The notes beneath the pieces are model-generated. The model was not told where the DNA came from. It did no database searches and worked only from the letters and a program-made list of their open reading frames with translations. From Flavobacterium commune (GTDB lineage Bacteria; Bacteroidota; Bacteroidia; Flavobacteriales; Flavobacteriaceae): a stretch of DNA of 64,000 nucleotides. The stretch covers positions 1,550,001 to 1,614,000 of the forward strand of contig NZ_CP017774.1 of NCBI RefSeq assembly GCF_001857965.1, read 5' to 3'. Position 1 is the stretch's first letter, and each line of letters begins with the position of its first letter. The translations under genes and the position numbers were made by a program. This document shows, one piece after another, positions 57,271-64,000 of this stretch.

Positions 57271-58173
57271 TTAAATCCACTCAATCGGATTTTCTAACAC
57301 TTTTATTAACTTTTCTTCTTCGCTTCCTGCTTCCGGATGATGGTCGTACACCCATTGAACATGCGGTGGCAAAGACATCAAAATAGATTCAATTCTTCCA
57401 TTGGTTTTTAAGCCAAACAAAGTGCCTTTATCGTGAACTAAATTGAATTCTACATAACGTCCACGACGAATTTCCTGCCAGTTTTTTTGTTCAGGAGTAT
57501 AAGGTAAATCTTTTCTTTGTTCTACTATTGGAACATAAGCTTGAAGAAAACTATTCCCTACTTCGCTAACAAAGTTAAACCAATTTTCCATTGACATTTC
57601 CGGAGTTGCTTTGCAATAATCAAAGAACAATCCCCCTATTCCTCTTGCTTCATTGCGATGTGCATTCCAAAAATAAGCATCGCATTGTTTTTTATATTTC
57701 GGATAAAATTCAGGATTGTGTTTGTCACAGGCGCTTTTGCAAGTCTGATGAAAATGGATTGCATCTTCTTCAAACAAATAATAAGGCGTTAAATCCTGTC
57801 CGCCACCAAACCATTGCTGAATGACATTTCCGTTATCATCGTACATTTCGAAATAGCGCCAATTGGCATGAACCGTAGGAACCATTGGGCTTTTAGGATG
57901 AATGACCAAACTTAGTCCGCACGCAAAAAAATCGGCTTCGCCTACGTTGAACAGTTTTTGCATAGAATCGGGTAATTTTCCGTGAACGGCAGAGATATTT
58001 ACTCCGCCTTTCTCGAAAACGGCTCCGTTTTCAATCACGCGAGTTCGTCCGCCACCACCTTCCGGACGTTTCCAAAGGTCTTCTTTGAATTTGGCTTGAC
58101 CATCAACTGCTTCCAATCCGGCTACGATTTGGTCTTGCAAGTTTTGTATGTAGGCGTAAAATTTATTTTTCAT
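57271..58173 (-). CDS. hemF: Oxygen-dependent coproporphyrinogen III oxidase
   Basis: The 300-residue enzyme oxidatively decarboxylates coproporphyrinogen III to protoporphyrinogen IX. Signature stretches are FKEDLWKRPEGGGGRTRVIE, NISAVHGKLP, MVPTVHANWRYFE, WFGGGQDLTPYYL, GIGGLFFDY and RRGRYVEFNLVHDKGTLFGL. Length matches the family. Its start overlaps the end of the 124-residue hem-cluster gene by one base, so they are coupled. The hem run (hemA to hemF) ends here. Confidence 0.95.
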   Translation of the reverse strand: MKNKFYAYIQNLQDQIVAGLEAVDGQAKFKEDLWKRPEGGGGRTRVIENGAVFEKGGVNISAVHGKLPDSMQKLFNVGEADFFACGLSLVIHPKSPMVPTVHANWRYFEMYDDNGNVIQQWFGGGQDLTPYYLFEEDAIHFHQTCKSACDKHNPEFYPKYKKQCDAYFWNAHRNEARGIGGLFFDYCKATPEMSMENWFNFVSEVGNSFLQAYVPIVEQRKDLPYTPEQKNWQEIRRGRYVEFNLVHDKGTLFGLKTNGRIESILMSLPPHVQWVYDHHPEAGSEEEKLIKVLENPIEWI

Positions 58174-58547
58174 TATAAATTGGCTTTTGCGGAAGCTATT
58201 TTATTAAAAATTCCAAACGAAAAAGTCTTGCTTTCGGATTGAATGTAATTGTAAACGGCAATGGCTTTTTCTCTAAAATCAAAGGAATTTTGTTTCGAAA
58301 AAGTAACTAAAAAATCAGCAAATTGCTCTTTTTGATTCCAGTCCAGATGCAATCTTTCCAAAAGTACAATTAAGTCATTTGGTGCTATTGCATTCAAACT
58401 TTCTATATTCAGTCCGAAATCTTTTAGAGCTTCTTCGATTTTATGAACATCAAATGCGTTTTCAGGCACAAAAACCAAAGAATGCAACGTTTTTAGCACA
58501 TTGTCTATCCGTATACTTTCTTGGTCTCTTAAGTCTTTATTTAGCAT
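58173..58547 (-). CDS. Hem-cluster conserved protein, unknown function
   Basis: The 124-residue, apparently soluble helical protein has no signal or recognised domain. It starts MLNKDLRDQESIRIDNVLKT and contains LHLDWNQKEQFADFLVTFSK. It lies between hemE and hemF with coupled ends. Position suggests a role in, or harmless inclusion with, porphyrin synthesis; I do not assign one. Confidence 0.65.
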   Translation of the reverse strand: MLNKDLRDQESIRIDNVLKTLHSLVFVPENAFDVHKIEEALKDFGLNIESLNAIAPNDLIVLLERLHLDWNQKEQFADFLVTFSKQNSFDFREKAIAVYNYIQSESKTFSFGIFNKIASAKANL

Positions 58548-58580
58548 TTTTTCTTTTATCTACTTTCTGTAAGCTGCTTA

Positions 58581-59606
58581 CTAGTTCCCGTATTCTTTCA
58601 CCGCATCAATAAATGCTTTGGCGTGATCCACAGGAATGTTTGGTAAAATTCCATGACCAAGGTTTACGATGTATTTGTCTTTTCCAAATTCGTCGATCAT
58701 TTCGTGAACCATTTTCTTGATAGTTGGAATTGGCGAAAGCAAACGAGATGGATCAAAATTACCTTGTAAAGTAATATTCCCACCTGATAAATAACGCGCA
58801 TTTCTAGCCGAACAAGTCCAGTCTACTCCGAGGGCAGAAGCTTTACTTTTCCCCATATCGTTCAAAGCAAACCAACATCCTTTTCCAAAAACAATTACCG
58901 GAGTCACTTCGGCCAAAGCATCAACGATTTGGTTAATGTATTTCCATGAGAATTCCTGATAATCTACAGGAGAAAGCATTCCTCCCCAGGAATCAAATAT
59001 TTGAACCGCATTTACTCCTGATTTTACTTTTTCTTTCAAGTATAAAATCGTGGTGTCGGTGATTTTTTGTAATAAAGTATGAGCAGCTACCGGGTTAGAG
59101 AAACAGAATCCTTTAGCGGTATCAAAGCTTTTTGAACCTTTTCCTTCCACAGCATAACAGAAAATTGTCCAAGGTGAACCTGCGAAACCAATTAATGGTA
59201 CTTCGTTATTCAGCATTTCCTTAGTCAATTTAATGGCGTCAAAAACATAACCTAAAGTCTCATTCACATCCGGAACGTAAACCTGATTTACTTGTTCCAT
59301 TGTACGAATAGGATTTGGAATAATTGGACCTAAATTGTCTTTCAATTCCACGTGAATTCCCATTGCGCGAGGCACAACCAAAATATCCGAAAACAAAATA
59401 GCAGCATCTGGAGCAATTCTGCGAATAGGCTGAACGGTAATTTCGGCAGCTAATTCAGGAGTTTCGCAACGAGTGAAAAAATCGTATTTGTCACGCAAAG
59501 CTCTAAATTCCGGTAAATATCTTCCAGCTTGACGCATCATCCAAACCGGTGGGCGTTGTACAGTTTCTCCTTTTAGTGCTTTTAAAAATAGGTCGTTCTT
59601 TATCAT
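58581..59606 (-). CDS. hemE: Uroporphyrinogen decarboxylase
   Basis: The 341-residue enzyme converts uroporphyrinogen III to coproporphyrinogen III. Signature segments are [20 protein letters not shown] (about residues 18-37), [33 protein letters not shown] and [20 protein letters not shown]. An upstream frame extends to 59639 but adds 11 unrelated residues; the ATG at 59606 ([14 protein letters not shown]) is the family start. It is separated from hemD by a short GCGCTAAGGCGC repeat. Confidence 0.95.
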   Translation of the reverse strand: MIKNDLFLKALKGETVQRPPVWMMRQAGRYLPEFRALRDKYDFFTRCETPELAAEITVQPIRRIAPDAAILFSDILVVPRAMGIHVELKDNLGPIIPNPIRTMEQVNQVYVPDVNETLGYVFDAIKLTKEMLNNEVPLIGFAGSPWTIFCYAVEGKGSKSFDTAKGFCFSNPVAAHTLLQKITDTTILYLKEKVKSGVNAVQIFDSWGGMLSPVDYQEFSWKYINQIVDALAEVTPVIVFGKGCWFALNDMGKSKASALGVDWTCSARNARYLSGGNITLQGNFDPSRLLSPIPTIKKMVHEMIDEFGKDKYIVNLGHGILPNIPVDHAKAFIDAVKEYGN

Positions 59607-59642
59607 AATCGTATTTGCTACAAAGGCGCTAAGGCGCAAATT

Positions 59643-60311
59643 TTATTTATATTCTTCTAATATTGATTCAATTACATCTTCGATGGTAGGTTGTTCTGCA
59701 ACGATGATGTTTTTTGTTTTATTTTCCAATGCTGATGCGGTGGTTTCGCCAATGCAAAAGCAAATTTCGTTTTTTAATTTATTATCTGTCAAATAACTTT
59801 CAACTGCCGATGGGCTAAAAAAAAGAATCCCATCAAATTTTTCCTGAATGGATATTTTAAAAGGGGCTAATTTGGTTTGATAAACCTCAATTTCATTGAA
59901 AGTAATACCTGCATTCTTCAATGCTTTTGGTAAGGTTTCTTTGCGTAGATTTCCGCTGAAAAAAGTATAGCTTTCCTTGTTATAGATTAAAGTAATTATT
60001 TCTGCCAATTCAGATGCGTAATCCATATAAGCTTCTACTTTAAAACCGTGAAGCTCCAATAACTCTTTGGTTTTTATCCCTACACAAAAAACGCTTTTGG
60101 ATTTAAGAATTTCCCAGCCATTTTGCTCTACCAGGCTTAAAACAGCATTTTGACTACTGAAAATCAAATTGGAATTGATTTTATCTAATTCGAAAACGGA
60201 GTGTTTAATTTCGATAAAATCTTGTTCTAAAAGATCAATATTAGCATTAAGAAATACTTGTCGTTGTTCCGCTGATAAGGTTTTAGTTGACAGAATACTT
60301 ATTTGACTCAT
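59643..60311 (-). CDS. hemD: Uroporphyrinogen-III synthase
   Basis: The 222-residue enzyme closes hydroxymethylbilane to uroporphyrinogen III. The family is weakly conserved, but the two-domain pattern is visible: NLIFSSQNAVLSLVEQ, CVGIKTKELLELHGFKVEAY, TFFSGNLRKETLPKAL, GILFFSPSAVESYL, and CFCIGETTASALENKTKNII. It overlaps hemC by one base. Confidence 0.88.
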   Translation of the reverse strand: MSQISILSTKTLSAEQRQVFLNANIDLLEQDFIEIKHSVFELDKINSNLIFSSQNAVLSLVEQNGWEILKSKSVFCVGIKTKELLELHGFKVEAYMDYASELAEIITLIYNKESYTFFSGNLRKETLPKALKNAGITFNEIEVYQTKLAPFKISIQEKFDGILFFSPSAVESYLTDNKLKNEICFCIGETTASALENKTKNIIVAEQPTIEDVIESILEEYK

Positions 60312-61237
60312 TATTTTTTCAAATTATTTTTAATTTCTGCCATCAATTCAGTACCGCCATTGTCTAAGATTTCCTTCGCTGAATGAAATCCTAGTTTCTT
60401 CCATTCTGAAATATCGACTACTTTGTTGATTTCGATTTTTTCTTTTCCGTCTAATGAAAATAAAACCCCATCAAAATGAATGGTATCTTCGTCTTCATTG
60501 TATTTCGCCAAAGCACCAATAGGAGCGGTGCAACCACCTTCTAAGGTTCTTAAAAATTGACGTTCGATATAAGTACAAACTTCCGTTTCAATATCATTAA
60601 GATGCGAAAGTGCATCCAGAGTATAATTGTCATTTCCCATAGCAACTACAAGCATGGCACCTTGTGCTGGTGCTGGAATCATCCAGTCCAAATCGATATA
60701 ATCGCTCGGTTTTATGTTGATTCTTTCCAGTCCGGCAGCGGCAAAAACAGCTCCGTTCCAGTCGCTGTCCTGCAATTTTTGCATTCTGGTATTCACGTTT
60801 CCGCGTAAATCAACTACAGTATGATTTGGGTATTTGTTCAGCCATTGTGCCTGACGACGCAAACTTCCGGTAGCTATAGTTCCATTGGCTTCCAGAAAAT
60901 CAAGACTGCCTTTGTGAACTAAAATATCAAGGGTATTGGCTCTTTTTAAAACGGCAGCCTGAACAATTCCGACAGGTAGGGCAGTAGGAACGTCTTTCAT
61001 CGAATGCACTGCAATATCCACATCGCCGTTAATCATGGCGATATCTAATGTTTTTGTGAAAATTCCAGTAATTCCTAATTCGTAAAGGGGTTTGTCAAGA
61101 ATGATATCGCCTTGGGATTTTACGGCTACAATCTCGGTTTTATAACCTAAATCGTTTAATTTTTTTTGAACGGTATGTGCTTGCCATAAAGCGAGTTCGC
61201 TATCTCTTGTACCTATACGTATTGTTTTTTCTGCCAT
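60311..61237 (-). CDS. hemC: Hydroxymethylbilane synthase (porphobilinogen deaminase)
   Basis: The 308-residue enzyme polymerises four porphobilinogens. Key segments are IRIGTRDSELALWQAHTVQK, VHSMKDVPTALP, GSLRRQAQWLNKYP, VDLRGNVNTRMQKL and the dipyrromethane cofactor Cys in LRTLEGGCTAPIGALAKY (about residue 243). The motifs are complete. It follows hemA in the same direction, 72 bp away. Confidence 0.95.
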   Translation of the reverse strand: MAEKTIRIGTRDSELALWQAHTVQKKLNDLGYKTEIVAVKSQGDIILDKPLYELGITGIFTKTLDIAMINGDVDIAVHSMKDVPTALPVGIVQAAVLKRANTLDILVHKGSLDFLEANGTIATGSLRRQAQWLNKYPNHTVVDLRGNVNTRMQKLQDSDWNGAVFAAAGLERINIKPSDYIDLDWMIPAPAQGAMLVVAMGNDNYTLDALSHLNDIETEVCTYIERQFLRTLEGGCTAPIGALAKYNEDEDTIHFDGVLFSLDGKEKIEINKVVDISEWKKLGFHSAKEILDNGGTELMAEIKNNLKK

Positions 61238-61309
61238 TTTTATATTTTATTCCAAGAAATAGTTTTGATTTCAAAACCATTAAGGAATTAAGGTTCATTA
61301 AGTTTTTAA

Positions 61310-62566
61310 TTATTTAACTAAGGCCTCAATTTTAAAGACTTTTTCAATCCATTCGATACTTTCATCCACCATAGTGTTTTCGTCTTTGAGGTGATTGGCA
61401 AAATGAGTAGTGATTTTTTGAATGATTCTGTTGCTGATGATTTCAGCTTGTTCTTCGTTAAAATCGGCTATTTTTTTACTTTGAAAATCCAATTCCGAAT
61501 TTTTAATGTCGTTCAGTTTGGCTTTCAAAGCGTTGATAGTTGGAGCAAATTTACGTCCTTTAGTCCAGGTTCTGAATTCGTCTTTTATTTCTTCGATAAT
61601 GGCTTCGGCAGCAGGAATGTGTCTCTTTCTGTTTTCTAAAGTTTCATCGGTCATTTGAGACAAATGATCCATGTGAATCAGAGTGACACCTTCTAATTGC
61701 GTCACGTTTTCATTCACATTTTTAGGAATCGATAAATCTAAAATCAATAAAGGTTTTTTTAGATTTAAAATGGCTTTGTCAATTGTTGGGTTTTGTGCTC
61801 CGGTAGCTACCACTAAAACATCGGCTTTTTGTATTTCTAATTGCAAATCAGAATAATCCTTAACTACCAAATCCAGTTTTTCGGCTAATTTCTCTGCCTT
61901 ATCTTTGGTTCTGTTAATTAAAGTGATTTGCTCGTGTTTAGTATGTTTTACCAGGTTTTCGCAGGTATTTCTACCAATTTTTCCGGTTCCAAAAAGTAAG
62001 ATATTTTTATTAGCAATATCTTCTACGTTTTTGATGATATATTGAACTGATGCAAATGAAACTGAGGTTGCACCAGAAGAAATTTCAGTATCTGTTTTGA
62101 TTTTTTTACTTGCCTGAATCACGGAATTTACCAAACGCTCCATAAAAGTGTTTGTTAAACCATAAGATTTACTTTGAATGAAGGCATTTTTTATTTGGCT
62201 GATGATTTCAAAATCACCCAGAATTTGACTGTCTAATCCTGTTCCTACTCGAAACATGTGATTGATAGCTTCTTGATTTTTATAGATATAAGCTACTTCT
62301 TGAAATTCCTGAACGGAACCTTGGCTGTTTTCACAAAGTAATTTGATTAACTCATAAGGATGATTAGCAAAACCATAAATTTCGGTTCTGTTACAAGTTG
62401 AAGTAACAATCAATGATTCGATTCCTTCAGCTTCAGCCTGCATTAATAAAATAGATTGTGCCTTGGCATCTAAGCTAAATTTACCACGAATGGTTGCATC
62501 TGCTTTTTTATAACTTAAGCCTAAAGCGTAAAAAGTGCTGTTTCTGGACATATTAAAATTTTCCAT
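61310..62566 (-). CDS. hemA: Glutamyl-tRNA reductase
   Basis: The 418-residue enzyme reduces Glu-tRNA to glutamate-1-semialdehyde, the first C5-pathway step. The catalytic Cys is in LIVTSTCNRTEIYGFANHP, the NADPH-binding region in NILLFGTGKIGRNTCENLVK, and ADVLVVATGAQNP lies further on. An open frame extends to 62668, but a promoter at 62593-62624 lies inside it, so the ATG at 62566 is preferred (39 residues shorter start at 62551 is possible). It heads the hemA-C-D-E-x-F run. Confidence 0.93.
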   Translation of the reverse strand: MENFNMSRNSTFYALGLSYKKADATIRGKFSLDAKAQSILLMQAEAEGIESLIVTSTCNRTEIYGFANHPYELIKLLCENSQGSVQEFQEVAYIYKNQEAINHMFRVGTGLDSQILGDFEIISQIKNAFIQSKSYGLTNTFMERLVNSVIQASKKIKTDTEISSGATSVSFASVQYIIKNVEDIANKNILLFGTGKIGRNTCENLVKHTKHEQITLINRTKDKAEKLAEKLDLVVKDYSDLQLEIQKADVLVVATGAQNPTIDKAILNLKKPLLILDLSIPKNVNENVTQLEGVTLIHMDHLSQMTDETLENRKRHIPAAEAIIEEIKDEFRTWTKGRKFAPTINALKAKLNDIKNSELDFQSKKIADFNEEQAEIISNRIIQKITTHFANHLKDENTMVDESIEWIEKVFKIEALVK

Positions 62567-62592
62567 AATTATACTTTCCTTAAAAAGTTCAA

Positions 62593-62624
62593 CAAAATTA
62601 TTATTAACTATTTTATAAAAACAA
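62593..62624 (-). promoter_or_regulatory. Promoter of the hemA operon (TTG-N21-TAATTTTG)
   Basis: On the minus strand TTG (62622-62624) and TAATTTTG (62593-62600) are 21 bp apart, matching the Bacteroidota -33/-7 boxes. The -7 box is 27 bp before the ATG at 62566. The bases from 62625 to 62895 hold nothing else that I recognise. Confidence 0.6.
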
Positions 62625-62895
62625 CGCTGTAAGTTCTTTTTGTATCGCTTCGGGAAAATTTGATTCAAAATAGCAATTACAAGCTGAATTTTATTTAAAA
62701 ATATAGTGAAATCAAGAGTTTTTTAGATTTTTATGTAGATTTATTCTAAATAACACGGTTGTTTGATTACTATAATATTTACGAAAAAATATCGCTTAGG
62801 GTTCTTGATAATTGTTATTAAAATATAATTTATTAATACTTTTTTAAAATTATATAACAACTTACTTTTGAAATTAAGTCGATTGTATTTTAAAT

Positions 62896-62930
62896 AAAAA
62901 CGCTACCCAAAAGGCAGCGTTTTTATTTTT
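62896..62930 (-). terminator. Terminator of the globin-like lipoprotein gene
   Basis: AAAAACGCTGCC and GGTAGCGTTTTT (one wobble) form the stem on the minus strand, followed by T residues, 10 bp after the stop codon. Confidence 0.85.
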
Positions 62931-62939
62931 AAATCAGAA

Positions 62940-63530
62940 TTATTTTTGAACAATAGGAGTTCTCAATGATTCCAAAACAGCTACAATATCAGTATAAAGT
63001 TCTGTATTTGAAGCCACACCATTAGTGTTGGCAGCCGCGCCTACGTATCCAACAAATTTGGTGTAATCGGCACTAGAAGATTTTGTTCCCATACGAGGAT
63101 TTTTAGCCGGATCATGAGCATCTACCATATTCAATCCTGAGTAAGTGTTTACGGCATTAGTTCCTCCTGTATTGAAAGAGAAGAAATCGGTTAGATTGTC
63201 TATTAATATTGCATATTTAGTAGTGTTTCCAGCTCCAACTTCTGCCAGCACCGGTGCAAAATGCGCTCCAAGATTTCCAGACGCATTGTTTTGCACATCG
63301 GCAACAATTAGTCCTACAGTAGAGTTTACTACTTTACGGAAATTCAAACGTCCCTGTTCGATCATTTGTCCCGGGCTTTCAGGATCGGCAACCATAGTTG
63401 TTCCACCTAAACGAGTGTAGATTGATGCTTCTACTGGTTCTGGTTTTGGATCATCATCGTCACTGCAAGAAGTAAATGCCGCCGATGCAACTAGTAATAC
63501 ACTTAGTGTAATTTTAGAAAAATTTCTCAT
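62940..63530 (-). CDS. Lipoprotein, possibly truncated-globin-like
   Basis: The 196-residue protein has a lipobox (ASAAFTSCSDDDD, Cys at about residue 22), an acidic linker, then SIYTRLGGTTMVADPE. The Y-x-R-L-G-G start and the later VDAHDPAKNPRMG with a conserved-looking His are reminiscent of group 1 truncated hemoglobins. The C-terminal half, LYTDIVAVLESLRTPIVQK, is helical. The match is partial and low-confidence. Its place beside a heme operon is suggestive. Confidence 0.5.
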   Translation of the reverse strand: MRNFSKITLSVLLVASAAFTSCSDDDDPKPEPVEASIYTRLGGTTMVADPESPGQMIEQGRLNFRKVVNSTVGLIVADVQNNASGNLGAHFAPVLAEVGAGNTTKYAILIDNLTDFFSFNTGGTNAVNTYSGLNMVDAHDPAKNPRMGTKSSSADYTKFVGYVGAAANTNGVASNTELYTDIVAVLESLRTPIVQK

Positions 63531-63548
63531 AATAATTGAATTTAAGGA

Positions 63549-63983
63549 TTAATTAAAAAATTGATTTATTGATTTAGATAATTTATAACTCACGCTATTT
63601 TGATCCACAGGACAAACTTCTTTGTTGGCCATATTAGCTGGTAGAATAAAGCGTTGGGCTTCATAAGGTCTTTTACTCATTAATTCATTGAAAACTTTCT
63701 CAGAATTGGTGATTTTATTATTGTGGAAATACACCACTACATTTCTTTTTACAATAATAGAATCGCTTGTTAGGCCTTTGATGGTTCTTAAATCGGCACA
63801 AATTTGTTTGGCTTGTAATGAATCGATATTGGATTTAAAATCAATTCGGCTTACTTGTAAGTTTGGAGTTTCATACACTGCCGGTTTTGCGGTAATAATG
63901 TGAAACAGCAAAATGGCAATAAACAAAAAGCCAATTCCTGCCAGCACGAGAACTACTTTTTTAACTGTTGTATTCATTTTCAT
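63549..63983 (-). CDS. Membrane-anchored protein of unknown function
   Basis: The 144-residue protein has an N-terminal membrane helix (VVLVLAGIGFLFIAILLFHI, about residues 10-29) and a soluble domain with alternating strands (LQVSRIDFKSNIDSLQAKQI, VKRNVVVYFHNNKITNSEKV). It has a single CPVDQNSVSY patch. No family is recognised. It is 18 bp before the globin-like gene on the same strand, so both are probably co-transcribed. The window ends 17 bp past its start. Confidence 0.6.
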   Translation of the reverse strand: MKMNTTVKKVVLVLAGIGFLFIAILLFHIITAKPAVYETPNLQVSRIDFKSNIDSLQAKQICADLRTIKGLTSDSIIVKRNVVVYFHNNKITNSEKVFNELMSKRPYEAQRFILPANMANKEVCPVDQNSVSYKLSKSINQFFN

Positions 63984-64000
63984 AATTTTTAGGTTTTGAA

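Noticed and set aside
59345..59358. CACGTG-centred near-palindrome in hemE resembling parS
   Set aside because: It reads ATTCCACGTGAATT and lacks the outer TGTT/AACA bases; it lies in conserved coding sequence and is probably chance.
62567..62668. N-terminal extension of HemA
   Set aside because: The extra 34 residues are unlike the family and a good promoter lies within them.

Overview
The window is low-GC DNA typical of a Flavobacterium-like member of the Bacteroidota. Evidence for this is the gliding-motility lipoprotein GldH, DUF4175, RicT, TrhO and head-GIN (DUF2807) proteins, many SPII lipoproteins, weak ribosome binding sites, and repeated promoters of the Bacteroidota form (TAnnTTTG at -7, sometimes TTG/TTTG at -33). 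Most of it is chromosomal housekeeping. The genus is inferred from gene content only.

Left part (1-23 kb): end of tatA, tex, rpiB, a 660-bp very AT-rich gene-free stretch with DnaA-box-like 9-mers (candidate oriC), rnr, a transporter, a tRNA-Cys trailed by decayed tRNA 3' ends, folB, glnS, a YtxH/holin-like stress operon, an SPFH protein, gltX, a giant DUF4175 protein, ybeY, mnmG, a methyltransferase and an OmpH/Skp-like lipoprotein. Three parS-like 16-mers surround mnmG, which also points to a nearby replication origin.

Middle (23.4-32.7 kb): the most notable locus, a lasso-peptide biosynthetic cluster. It holds an NTP_transf_5 nucleotidyltransferase, an asparagine-synthase-like lasso cyclase, an HPr-kinase-like enzyme, a sulfotransferase, a PqqD-like leader-binding protein (B1), a transglutaminase-like leader peptidase (B2), a decayed IS200 transposase, two unannotated-size precursor genes on the opposite strand (36 and 34 codons, near-identical leaders, different cores, both ending in Ser), an APS kinase (CysC) and an ABC exporter. 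The combination predicts two lasso peptides with possible C-terminal phosphorylation plus elaboration by the nucleotidyltransferase, and a sulfation step with its own PAPS supply.

Right part (32.7-64 kb): Pif1-like helicase, trhO, an S41 peptidase segment bounded by ~88-bp direct repeats, ricT-gldH-PBP1A, a GNAT protein, succinyl-CoA transferase genes split by a lipoprotein gene, class I fumarase, a double-FKBP lipoprotein flanked by two copies of a 23-residue membrane peptide gene, a SpmA/SpmB-like membrane protein, an EVE-like/HNH nuclease with a DEDD exonuclease, a serine hydrolase, ogt-lysR, and a heme-biosynthesis gene run (hemA-C-D-E-x-F / hemB-cyt c). The heme run is interrupted between hemF and hemB by a REP-flanked tyrosine (Y1) transposase gene carrying an in-frame stop. 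The window ends with a possible truncated-globin-like lipoprotein and a membrane-anchored protein.
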